64,000 bases of DNA, from positions 239,940,019-240,004,018 of the forward strand of contig CM061062.1 in NCBI GenBank assembly GCA_030762895.1, written 5' to 3'. The position numbers were made by a program, and so were the translations under genes. The notes under the pieces are model-generated. The model made no database searches. It saw nothing but the letters and a program-made list of their open reading frames with translations, and was not told the DNA's origin. The DNA comes from Sophora flavescens. Its lineage: Eukaryota > Streptophyta > Magnoliopsida > Fabales > Fabaceae. Shown here piece after piece: positions 11,878-22,092 of the stretch (within the stretch, counting starts at the first letter, position 1; the number at the start of each line of letters is the position of its first letter).

Positions 11878-12269
11878 ATCGTTTGTTGGCTTTTGGAGTT
11901 GTCCCGATAGTCCCTAGGCTTTTAGAGCCATCTTTTGAGTCTTGTACCCAATTCCCTATTCCCAGTTTGATGTTATCTTTTTACCTATTTCTTCAGTAGC
12001 TATTCAGTGTACGTTGGCCAGTTCGACAAGGCCTGTCTTGTAATCAAACCTAAGATCCCAAGTTGGATAGTTATCATTATATGTATGATGTTTATTTTCA
12101 TGTTCTGAGTGTTCAACAGCTTTTCTTAACTGCTTTTAAAAAAAAAAATAAGCACCCTTTTTCAGTAACCTTATATAAAAGGTTATTTTTTCGAAGGCGA
12201 CCAGAGTTTTAAATAAGTTTCTTTTCCGCAAACGGGTAACCATGTGATGCCGGGTTTTAGGGTGTCGCA

Positions 12270-13368
12270 GGTATGCTATTGTTGATTTAAATGTTGCTGA
12301 ACGATTTCCCTGTTGATGTTAAATGGGTTCTTATCCCCGTTTTTCTTTCTTAGTATGTTGTTTTCTGTATTGTTTTACTTAGACCCATACTTCATTGATG
12401 GCGCATTGGGATCATCCTTGGATGACGCAGTCGGTGGGGTTCCCCCTGACGGGAACCTTTCAGTTTGAGTTTGTGGATGAAGCAGGGGTGGCTCGTGGAC
12501 CCAGTCACCCGCTTTGCTATAAATACGGGTCCTATCTCGGTGACTACCCAGTTAGGAGATGGAGCTCCATTCGGTTTGGTCGGGACCTTTAGGGCTGGAC
12601 AAACATTTCCCTTCCCTGGGATTTCCGGCAGTGCTGATACCGCCTGAGCCGCCGATGCCAGACTTGGTACCACTTCCCTTCTCGATACCTTTTGAGGCAC
12701 CTATACCAACACTAGCTCCAGCACCAGCTCCCGCACCAGCACTTGTACCTGAGGTAGTACCTATGCTTGAGCCAGTCCACAAGGAGGATCATGTAGTACC
12801 TGACATAGTCCATATACCTGCCCCAGAGGTTCCACAGAGGCCGGATGTTAGACCAATGGCTTCTGAGTCCTCTAGGTTGTCATCCAGAGACAACAGAGCT
12901 TACCGACGATTATTCCGAAGGTCTTTTGAGAGGAGCTCTTCTAACAGTAGCAGAGGAGTAGTGGAACCGTCAAGACTCAGGGGGGACAGCGAGGGTAGTA
13001 GAAAGTGATGGTATGGGCCAATGCTATCCATTTAGGTGTGTATAGGTGTGAGTGAGGATTTTTATGTATTTTGAAAGGGGACTTAGGTGTCGCGAGGCGG
13101 TGAGGCATTTTCTGTTTCAATCCTTGATGTATTTTATTATAGTTCATAGTTTGTATATGTTTGGGATCCTATTGATGGGATTCCCTCTACAGCATCTACC
13201 TGATGTATATGTTTATGTATAGATGTATATATGTATATATATGTGTGATGGGGGTTTTGTTTTAAGTTTTAATTCTTCCGATGTGTATATATCAATGTTT
13301 AAAGCTAATATCACGATTAGGTTTTCATAATCTCGGGTTTTTCTTTAATGGGACATTGGGATGTCTCA
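12270..13368 (+). mobile_element. Element B 5' LTR, second part
   Basis: Resumes exactly where A's 3' LTR ends and matches 20130-21104 of B's 3' LTR. It ends ATGTCTCA at 13368, 5 bp before the primer site. It contains the start-bearing copy of B's LTR ORF. Confidence 0.88.
12398..13008 (+). pseudogene. Proline-rich LTR-internal ORF of element B (5' copy)
   Basis: An ATG near 12398 (MAHWDHPWMTQ) lies just after a T-rich tract ending ACTTAG. The reading shifts frame at least twice (about 12490 and 12590) and then runs to 13008. It would give about 200 residues: a first half with GTF-FEFVDE and LVGTFRAGQTFPFP, a proline/alanine-rich middle (APAPAPAPALVPE), and a serine/arginine-rich end (SSRLSSRDNRAYRRLFRRS). 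The 3' LTR copy keeps the same protein in a different set of frames, but its start region is deleted. No known domain is recognised. It differs in sequence from the C/D/E LTR ORFs but has the same position and the same acceptor-like context. Confidence 0.45.
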
Positions 13369-13373
13369 TTTGG

Positions 13374-13386
13374 TGGTATCAGAGCA
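13374..13386 (+). promoter_or_regulatory. Element B primer binding site (tRNA-Met)
   Basis: TGGTATCAGAGCA lies 5 bp after the LTR end CTCA and has the same primer class as A. Confidence 0.9.
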
Positions 13387-13581
13387 GTTCGATTCTATTC
13401 GGACCGTGAGTTAGGGTATGCTGGCCATTTTAGTTGAATCCACATTAAATATCGACAATGCTTAGAAGTTGGGTAGTGAGTCTGGATGAGACATTTGTAT
13501 GGCATATAGTATTTATGTTCCAGTTTTATGTAGTATTATATGTCATATTAATGTGAGCTAATGATTTCTTTTATCAGGATC

Positions 13582-14730
13582 ATGGCTCGAGGCGGAGGCA
13601 GAGGACGTGGTAGACAAGGGCGTGGTAGGACCTCGAAGAGAGTGGACGGTGAGACTTCTCAGCCCGAGGTAGGAGCTAGAGGTGGAGGATAGTCATCTGA
13701 GTCTCTCCAGACTATCCGTGAGTTAGCATACGTTCTGTTGCAACAGGCGCAACAGAATGCTCAGAGGATGTAGAGAGATACAGAGTTACAGGAGCAACAG
13801 GACAGGAGGAGAGCTGCTGAGGCCGAGGATGCAGGGTTGGCTACCTTCCTGAATGGGAAGCCACCCCAGTTCAGAGATGATTATGATCCAGAGCGAGCTG
13901 ATTGGTGGATTCAGGAGCTAGAGAAGATCTTCGATACCATGAGGTGTAGAGATGACAATAAGGTGACATATGCTGCTTTCACGCTGACGGGAGGAGCAGA
14001 GTCATGGTAAAGAGGAAATAGGAGGTTTCTAGAGGCAAAGGGTAGATTGACAGTTTGGATTTGTTCAGAGACTGCTTCTTCGAGAAGTACTTCCCGCGGT
14101 TGGTCAGACACGAGAAGGAGAGGGAGTTCATGAGTCTCCGACAGAGGGACATGAGTGTTGGGGACTATTCGGCCAGATTTGAGGCTTTGATACAGTTTTC
14201 TGAGTTCTATCAGAGGTTTCCAGATGAGGATTGGCAGTGCCAGAGGTTTGAGGAGGGGTTACAGCATGAGCTAAAGAGGGCTACAATGCCCTTGGACATT
14301 CTGAGCTTTCCAGAGTTAGTGGAGAGGTACAGAGCTGAGGCAGCAGTGGAGTGGAGGTCCTACCAGAGCAGGTTATCAGAGGAGGGGAGATAAAGGTTCT
14401 CAGTGGAGGAGAAGACCATACACTATCCGAGCGCAGAGTGCTCAGACATCTGCACCAGTACCAGTTACAGCAGCACCAGTTGTCAGAGAGGGTCAGCAGC
14501 AGAGAGACCCAGTTTGTTTCAGATGTGGATGTCTGCATTATATTAGAGAGTGCCAGGAGAGATCTGGTTGTTTCATCTGTTAAAAACCATGTCACTTTTC
14601 TAGGGATTGCAAGCATAGAGGAGTACAGCAGCAGCCGGCTGCAGGCAGAGGAGTCAGTACTTATAGAGGTGGAGTTGGGAGAGGAGTTCTAGCAGCAGGA
14701 CGACAGACGGCCATACCTCAGGCCATCGAG
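13582..14730 (+). pseudogene. gag: Element B gag
   Basis: Starts MARGGGRGRGRQGRGR, a basic G/R-rich N-terminus typical of this lineage. A capsid-like region follows (FLNGKPPQF, WWIQELEKIFD, LTGGAESW, then FEKYFPRLVRHEKEREF in a shifted frame). Stops occur at 13690, 13771 and 14008, and there is a 1-base frameshift near 14050. Two zinc knuckles follow: CFRCGCLHYIREC near 14514, and a second starting CFIC that is interrupted by TAA. Element H is a close relative. The native product would be the particle coat; this copy is dead. Confidence 0.85.
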
Positions 14731-14739
14731 AGGGTGTTT

Positions 14740-17700
14740 ACCGTGAGAGCGGCTGAATCCTCTCAATCTACAGATCTTATTCAAGGTATGTGTTTAATAT
14801 CTGGCAACCTCTCATCTGTGTTGTTTGACTCAGGTGCTACACATTAGTTTGTTTCGCATGAGTGTGTAGATCATTTACATTTACCTATTTCCCAGTTACC
14901 TTATACTCTTACAGTATCTACCCCAACCAATGATTCCCTGATTACTATGTCTGTGTGTCTAAAGTGTCCTATAGTTGTTGAAAATAGGACATTCCTTGTA
15001 GATCTTATCTGCTTGCCTATGCAATAGATAGATGTCATTCTCGGCATGGATTGGCTTTCGACTAACCATGTAGTGTTAGACTATTACAAAAAGACCCTAT
15101 CTTTCCTTGAGCCTTCTAGCATAGTATCTTCCAATGAAGGAGTATTTATGAGGAGTGACGATTCTCGGAAGTATGTGATACTTTTCTCAGTGGAAGCTAA
15201 GGAGACTCCGAGTATAGATTCTATGCCTATCAAGAGAGAGTTTCCTGAGGTTTTCCCTCCTGATGTTCCAGGTTTGCCAATAGAGAGGGAGGTTGAATTC
15301 ACAATAGATCTCATACCAGGGACATGACCTATATCAATAGCTCCTTACCGGATGTCACTTGTAGAGTTGACTGAATTAAAGAAACAGTTGGATGATATGA
15401 TGAAGAAGGAATTCATTAGACCGAGTGTTTTGCCGTGGGGAGCACCGGTATTGTTTGTGAAGAAGAAGGATGGAAGTTCCCGGTTATGTACGGATTATGG
15501 GCAGTTTAACAAGGTGACAATCAAGAATAAATATCCTTTGCCTAGGATAGATGATCTGATGGATCGGTTGAAGGGAGCTTCGGTGTTTTCTAAGATTGAC
15601 TTAAGATCCGGATACCATCAGATTAAAGTGAAGAAGGAGGATATACCTAAGACAACTTTCAGGACGAGGTACTAACACTATGAGTACTTGGTTATGCCTT
15701 TTGGTATGACTAATGCTCCAGCAGTGTTCATGGATTACATGAACAGGATCTTTAGACTATTTCTCGACAAGTTTGTATTGGTGTTCATAGATGATATCCT
15801 TATCTACTCCCGTTCACGGGAAGAACATGAGGAACACCTGAGATTTGTGTTACAAGTGTTGAAAGATAGACAGCTATACGCTAAGCTTTCTAAGTGTGAA
15901 CTTTGGTTAGAGGAGGTTCGGTTCTTAGGTCATATAATCAATAAAGAAGGGATAGCAGTTGATCCGGCTAAAGTGTAAGCGGTGATTAAGTGGGAGAGTC
16001 CTAAATCTGTAAGTGAAGTGAGAAGTTTTCTAGGTTTAGCTGGTTATTACAGGAGGTTCATTGAATTTTTCCCGAAGATTGCGTTGACTATGATGCAGTT
16101 AACGAGAAAGGGTACACTGTTTGTTTGGACGGAGAAGTGTGAAGAGAGTTTTCAGAAATTGAAGGAGAAGTTGACTACGTCTCCAATGTTGACATTACCA
16201 GATCCTTTAGGACAGTTTGACGTATACTGTGATGCGTCATATCAAGGATTGGGTTGTGTTTTGATGCAAGAGGGAAGAGTTGTGGCTTATGCTTCTCGAT
16301 ATTTAAGGATTCATGAAAGGAATTATCCGACCCATGATCTGGAGTTGGTAGCGATAGTGTTTGCATTGAAGATATGGTGACACTACCTCTATGGAGCTAA
16401 GTTTAATGTGTTCAGCGATCATAAAAAGTTTAAAGTATTTTTTGATCAGAAAGAGTTGAACATGAGGCAGAGTAGATGGATGGAATTTATTAAGGATTAT
16501 GAATTTGATCTTCAATACCATCCTAGGAAGGCGAATGTAGTGGCGGATGCACTGACTAGGAAATCTTTGCATGTGTCCGCAATGATGGTGAAGGAAATGG
16601 AATTGCTTGAACAGTTTAGAGATATGAACCTAGGTCTGGATTTGACTGAGGATAAAATATGCATAGGTATGATCACCATCAGTAGTGAGTTTATGAGATA
16701 TCTTAAGGTTAAGCAAGTTCAGGATGAATATCTGCAAGAGGTGAGTCGAGGCATAGATGACGGTAAGTTTTCTGATTTCAGTAGAGGTATAGATGGTGTG
16801 TTGAGGTTTACAGACCAGATTTGTGTGCCAGAGAATTTAGAGCTTCAGACGATGATATTGGAATAGGCACATAAGAGTAAGCTGAGTTTTTGCCCAGGAG
16901 CCATTAAGATGTATCAGGACTTAAAAAGATGTTTTGGTGGCCAAAGATGAAGAAGGAAGTGGTGGAATATGTTCTATCGTGTTTAGTTTGTCAGAAAGCT
17001 AAGGTAGAGCATCAGAAACCTGCGGGTTTTTTGCAGTCTTTAGATATCCCAAAATGGAAGTGGTAGCATAGCTATGGACTTTGTGGTTGGATTACCACGA
17101 ACTCCAAAGAGGTTTGATGCGATTTGGGTTATCATTGATAGGTTAACAAAGTGTGCTCACTTCTTACCTATTGGTGAGAGTTACAGTCCTGAGAAGTTGA
17201 CCCAGATCTATATCAAGGAAGTTGTGAGGTTGCACGGTGTGCCGTCAAGTATTGTCTCCGACCGAGATCCTAGATTCACATCTAGATTTTGGAGGCAGTT
17301 ACACAATGCTTTGGGAACTAAGTTGAGGATGAGTTCAGCTTATCATCCTCAAACGGATGGGTAGTCAGAAAGAACGATTCAATAATTGGAAGATCTCTTA
17401 AAAGCTTGTGCGTTGGAACATATTGGCAGTTGGGATGAGTTCCTACCTTTGATTGAGTTCACTTATAATAACAGTTTCCACAGTAGTATAAGGATGGCTC
17501 CGTACGAGGCTTTATATGGCAGGAAGTGTAGGACTCTGTTATGTTGGTATGAGACTTGTTAGAGTCAAGTATTAGGTCCTGATGTGGTACGGCAGACAAC
17601 GGAGCAAGTCAGGAAGATAAGAGAGAAAATGAAGGAAGCACAAGATAGGCAGAGAAGCTACAATGATAAGAGGAGGAGACCCTTAGAATTTTAGGAAGGT

Positions 17701-18090
17701 GATCACGTGTTTTTTAGAGTCACTCCGAAGACTGGAATTGGCATAGCTATAAAGTCTGGAGAGCTTACTCCCCGATTTATTGGACTTTTTCAGATTCTTC
17801 GACCGATTGGTCCAGTAGCTTACCATATAGACTTACCCCCAAACCTTTCCAGTCTTCATGATGTCTTTCATGTCTCTCGGTTAAGAAAATATTATCCAGA
17901 TCCTTCTCATGTGATTGAGCCTGAGTCTATACAACAACGAGAGAATCTAGAATATGAGGTGTTACCGGTTAAGATTGCAGATATAAGGATTAAAGAACTC
18001 CGTGGTAAACAGATTCCCTTGGTTAAGGTCATATGGGATGTGGTTACCGGAGATGCTACTTGGGAGCATGAGGCAGACATACAACAGTAG
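14740..18090 (+). pseudogene. pol: Element B Ty3/gypsy polyprotein, Tekay/Del type
   Basis: Protease (LFDSGATH then TAG), RT with FIDDILIYS near 15790, RNase H (VYCDASYQGLG), integrase zinc finger (HKSKLSF...CLVCQKAK) and core (SMDF-like, IVSDRDPRF, QTDG), and a C-terminus HDVFHVSRLRKYYPDP ending in a chromodomain-like VIWDVVTGDATWE. The main frame carries at least eleven stops (14845, 15025, 15325, 15673, 15976, 16378, 16864, 17362, 17383, 17560, 17692). A short out-of-frame stretch lies between about 16925 and 17068. It is much more decayed than A, in line with A having inserted into B later. Confidence 0.9.
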
Positions 18091-18136
18091 TAACCGCATT
18101 TGTTTTCAGGTATGTAAATTCTGAGGACGAAATTTC

Positions 18137-18154
18137 TTTTAAGGGGGGTAAAAA
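18137..18154 (+). promoter_or_regulatory. Element B polypurine tract
   Basis: TTTTAAGGGGGGTAAAAA directly precedes TGTAACAGCC, the first bases of B's 3' LTR. Confidence 0.75.
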
Positions 18155-20012
18155 TGTAACAGCCTGATTTTATTAGTTTGTTTTACGTATGATGATGAGG
18201 TTTAAGACTTGGATTAGGGTTATAATATGTTGGTTAAGGTCTAGGAACCTTTGCATAGAAAGTACACAATCATCTGGGGTGAAATTGGACGTGGGTATAA
18301 ATTAGGGTTTTCGTATATGCCGTAAAAGAGTGTAAGTGTGTGAGATGAGAAATTTGGAGTTAATAATGATATTAGGCATTTTTTATGGTTTTAGGTTTTT
18401 ATTAGGTCTTAATGAGCCTATATATCAAATTTGGGATCAATCAGACGTCGAACGGACTCGGAACGTGATGAAACGTTTCCTGATCGATGGTCAACGCTTA
18501 AGCGTGACCTTTCCCATGCTCAAGTGTGGGAGTCAACCAGACCAGCTCTGGCGTTGACTCCACATGTCCTCAAGCGTGGGCACGCTCAAGCATGGCCATT
18601 CCCACACTCAATCATCTACGTGTGATTCAGAAAAAATAAAAGACTTAAGTGACTTAATTCACTTAAGTCATTAGATGAAAAATAGAAGGCAGAAACGTGA
18701 GACAATTATATAGAGCAGAAAAGAGATAGTTTAGAGAGAGATAGAGAGAGAAAAGGTCTCGGCTCCATTATCGACTCGATCGATCATCCCGTTACGATTC
18801 CGAGTACGTGGTTGTGATCGTGGCAACGACGCCTTCATTATCCATCTTCTCTTTTCTTCACTAGTGAAGGTAATTCCTACCACTTTTATGTCGAAATGTC
18901 GTCTGTGATAGTACTCGACTTATCTTTCGTTTCGGTTATCGGATTTCAATTCTGACTTCATATTAGGGTTCCTTGTAATGTACACTTCATAATGTGATGT
19001 TCAGGTGATTTTTCAGAGGCCTCAGGACCCTAGTACTGCGCGTGGCAGATTCGAGGGAAGTCAAGGAGGACTCGTTTCGTTAAGTTCAAGTATCGTATGA
19101 CTTCTCAAGTGGGGGAAAGAAGCCATCTAACATCGGAAACGGCGAAGTGGCATTTATTTCAATAACGGTGCAGGCGACCTAATCCCTACTAGGGAGCCAG
19201 TAACGGACAATATCAATATCACGTTGGGGACTACTTAGAGGTACCAATGATGATATCGAAATTGTAGGTTTATCATCATTAGGTTAAATATATATTATAT
19301 TTGAAGTTGACTGGTTTGACTACTTGACTATTTTGGTATGTTGTTGATATTTGATGAACTTCTTGGAATTATTTATTATTATTCGATTATTGTTTATAAT
19401 TATATTATTTTAACATATATTGGAGATGATTGGAAATGGTGTTATGATTGTGATTATTGTGAATAGAGATTTGCTAAGTGTTGATACACGATGAGCTATG
19501 GTGATGTATGTGGGGGTTCATGATACATGTGTTCAGAAGCGCCTAACCGATATAATTATTATGATATTGTGATGAGACAGTTGAGATATGATTATTGTCA
19601 AGAGTATTTATGAGATAGTGATGAGAGGTTAAGACACTAGGGGACGACCTGAGAGATGGTCGGTGATATTTCATATGCATAGGGATTTATTCTCAAGGGG
19701 TGTATACCCGTGTTTTAGAGGACTTGCAGGAATATACCAGACATTATTATTATTTGAGTCGCAGCTATAGTTCATGCATTGCATAAGCACCCTCGCGATG
19801 GTACCAGGGTGTATACCGACGTGTATTATGCAACTACAGTCTTTGCAAGGGCATTCTCACCACGGATGAGGATATGCGCCGGGGACTCTGGAGACGTGTC
19901 GTTTGATTGAGATGTGGATATCCGGATTGATGGTCGTATCATTATCATACACATTGCATTGCATCATGATGAAGGGTAGAGGAAATCAATGGATTTTTCA
20001 AGAATGGTTTTA

Positions 20013-20014
<2 letters not shown>

Positions 20015-20103
<89 letters not shown>
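20015..20103. repeat. (TA)n microsatellite
   Basis: About 44 TA units in B's 3' LTR. The corresponding part of the 5' LTR was deleted together with the start of element A, so it cannot be compared. Confidence 0.95.
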
Positions 20104-20106
<3 letters not shown>

Positions 20107-20185
20107 GAGAGATGTGGTGATGTATGTTTGGTATGCTATTATTGATTGAGATGTTGCTGAACCCTTTCCATGTTGATGTTAAATG

Positions 20186-20743
20186 GGAACCTTTGAGTTT
20201 GATTTTGTGGACGAGCAGGGATCGCTCGTGGACCCAGTCACCCGCTTTGTAGTATATACGGGTCCCGCCTAGGTGACTGCCCAGTTAGGAGAGGGAGCTC
20301 CTTTCGGTTTGGTTGGGACCTTTAGGGCCGGCCAAACATTTCCCTTTCCTATTGGATTTCTGGCAGCGCCGATACCGCCTGAGTCGCCGATGCCAGACTT
20401 AGTACCACTTCCCTTCCCGATACCTTTTGAGGCACCTATACTAGCACTAGCTCCAGCACCAACTCCCGCACCAACACACGTACCAGAGCCAGTACCTACG
20501 CTTGAGCCAATTCATGAGGAGGATCAGGTAGTACCTGACGTGGATCATATAATTGCCCCAGAGGTTCCATAGAGGCCCGATGTTAGACTAGTGGCTTCTG
20601 AGTCCTCCAGGTTGTCATCCAGAGACAGTAGAGCTTACCGACGATTGTTCCAGAGGTCTTCTGAGAAGAGCTCTTCTAGCGGCAGCAGAGGAGTAGTGGG
20701 ACCGTCGAGACTCAGGGGTGACAGCGAGGGTAGTAGTAGGTGA
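20186..20743 (+). pseudogene. Proline-rich LTR-internal ORF of element B (3' copy, start deleted)
   Basis: Same protein as at 12398-13008: GAPFGLVGTFRAGQTFPF, a PAPTPAPTHVPEP stretch, then SSRLSSRDSRAYRRLF. About 100 bp covering the ATG is missing between AAATGGG and AACCTTT compared with the 5' copy. A TAG interrupts it near 20570. The surviving frame ends near 20743. Confidence 0.45.
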
Positions 20744-21104
20744 TGGTACGAGCCAGTGTTATCCATTTAGGTGTGTATAGGTGTGAGTGAGGATTTTGAT
20801 GTATTTTGAGAGGGAACTAGGGTGTCGAGAGGCAGTGAGGCATTTTCTGTTTCAGTCGTTGATGTATTTTTGTTATAGTTCATAATTTACATATATTTGG
20901 GATCCTATTGATGGGATTCCCACTACAACATCTACCTAACGTATATGTTTGTGTATAGATGTATATATGTATATATATGCGTGATGGTGGTTTTGTTTTA
21001 AGTTTTAATTCTTTTGCTGTTTATATATCAACGTTTAATGCTAATATCACCATTAGGTTTTAATAATCGCGGATTTTTATTTAATGGGATGTCGGGACGT
21101 CTCG

Positions 21105-21371
21105 CTTATTGGTTAATGTGGATATGTAACTCTGAAATTGACTTCCTAAGATAGATTGGATCCACATACATAACGGAGTAGTGGAGTAGTCCTGCACCGC
21201 ATAGCATACATTGTTGATATGATGAATATGATATGAATGTTATGTATGTTGTTTTGTTACAATGTGGCGTCTTCTACCTTGGTTTTTATTATTATGAAAT
21301 AATATGCATGTTTTTATTTTATCCCTTTTATTTTATGTTTTATAAATACAAGCGGGATAGAGGGTGTCACA
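21105..21371 (+). mobile_element. 3' end of an older LTR (K) interrupted by element B
   Basis: After B's 3' LTR the sequence ends in GATAGAGGGTGTCACA at 21371, the typical 3' end of the LTR A/G family, and then changes into the CACTA-like segment shared with 37445. This suggests B inserted into an LTR whose start lies left of the window. Only the end motif and the break in similarity support this. Confidence 0.4.
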
Positions 21372-21528
21372 AGGGACACATACCAAATTTGCACCAAATT
21401 TTCTTGCGTTCACGCGCTAACTTTTCTGATGACCTTACCAAGGTTTTCTTAAAAACCTGTCGGTAATGTAATAAAATTCACTAGTCAGGCTTACTGAGGG
21501 CTCAGACAGTCGGAAATGGGACAATTAC
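21372..21528 (-). mobile_element. CACTA-like fragment, copy 1, left of the Mutator-like element
   Basis: Matches the segment ending at 37647, with motifs such as CCTGTCGGTAAT and CAGTCGGAAATGGG. It stops at GACAATTAC, the 9-bp duplication made by the Mutator-like element, and continues at 25239. It lacks about 40 bp present in copy 2 near 37455-37495. Confidence 0.75.
21520..21528. repeat. Target site duplication of the Mutator-like element, left copy
   Basis: GACAATTAC directly precedes the terminal GGGAGCGAATTC. The identical 9 bp follow the right end at 25239-25247, and the related empty site at 37639-37647 has a single copy. Confidence 0.93.
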
Positions 21529-21934
21529 GGGAGCGAATTCCCTGACGTTGTGGCGCGCAACGTCAGGTGACTTTGAAGCCTTATTAGCCGTCGGATCAAT
21601 CCGACGGCTCAGAAATTGACACGTGGCTTATTTTATTTTATTTTAAAAAAAAAAGATGAAAAATGCTTAAACACACCCGTAACCCCCCTCTTCCCAACAG
21701 AGGCCGTAGCGGCATAACGGGAAGCCCCTGGCCTGTGCTGGGCGCCCAAAACAGTTCTCTCTGTCTGATGCTTCTAACTCATTGACGCTGGGCGCCCCAT
21801 CACCAGCGCTGGGCGCTCCATCACCAGCGCTGGGCGCTGGCTTCTGGTTTCCATACTCGTGATGCGAGCCAAGGTTCGCGGGGCGAATCTCCACTGTGAC
21901 TTATCTATTACTTCTTGCAAGCTGCCCATGTTGG
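21529..21934. repeat. MULE left terminal inverted repeat
   Basis: About 406 bp, inverted relative to 24764-25238. It contains two hairpins near the end (CTGACGTTG/CAACGTCAG arms at 21542-21566 and AGCCGTCGGAT/ATCCGACGGCT arms at 21586-21609), a G-box-like ACACGTGGC, and tandem GCGCTGGGCGC units. A minus-strand reading frame inside the TIR (LEASDRE, LCRYGLCWEEGGYGC) is also found in the right TIR. Confidence 0.92.
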
Positions 21935-22092
21935 CCTATGGTTCTCTGTGTTCTTTTTTTTTTTTTTGAATTAGGAATGTGTTTTTCTTGTTTAAACAAT
22001 TTGTCTACCATTTGTTTTATTGTTAGAAATAGACTAATTGAAAACTTAAATTATTTAATTCTTTTTTCACTTGTTAGGTTCTATGATCAAAC

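Larger units (their letters stand above)
8246..12269 (+). mobile_element. Element A 3' LTR (4.0 kb, complete)
   Basis: Starts TGTAACACCC after the polypurine tract and ends GGGTGTCGCA. GGTAT (12270-12274) follows and would be the right-hand target duplication. The uninterrupted target is seen in B's 3' LTR at 20130-20134. Landmarks: conserved TTCAGACGAAAACCGGTCTG block near 8400, TATA box at 8845, ATGTCATTT minisatellite at 9527-9690, the small ORF at 11746. Solo LTR G and the minus-strand LTRs C, D, E and F are relatives of this LTR family. Confidence 0.9.
18155..21104 (+). mobile_element. Element B 3' LTR (2.95 kb)
   Basis: Starts TGTAACAGCC after the polypurine tract and ends GACGTCTCG where the 5' copy ends ATGTCTCA, so the terminal CA appears mutated. 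CTTAT (21105-21109) would be the target duplication. It holds the uninterrupted sites for both insertions in the 5' LTR: the CACTA site (18949-18951) and the element A site (20130-20134). Confidence 0.88.

Noticed and set aside
14281..14616. 111-residue minus-strand frame in element B
   Set aside because: Antisense to gag, with no domain.
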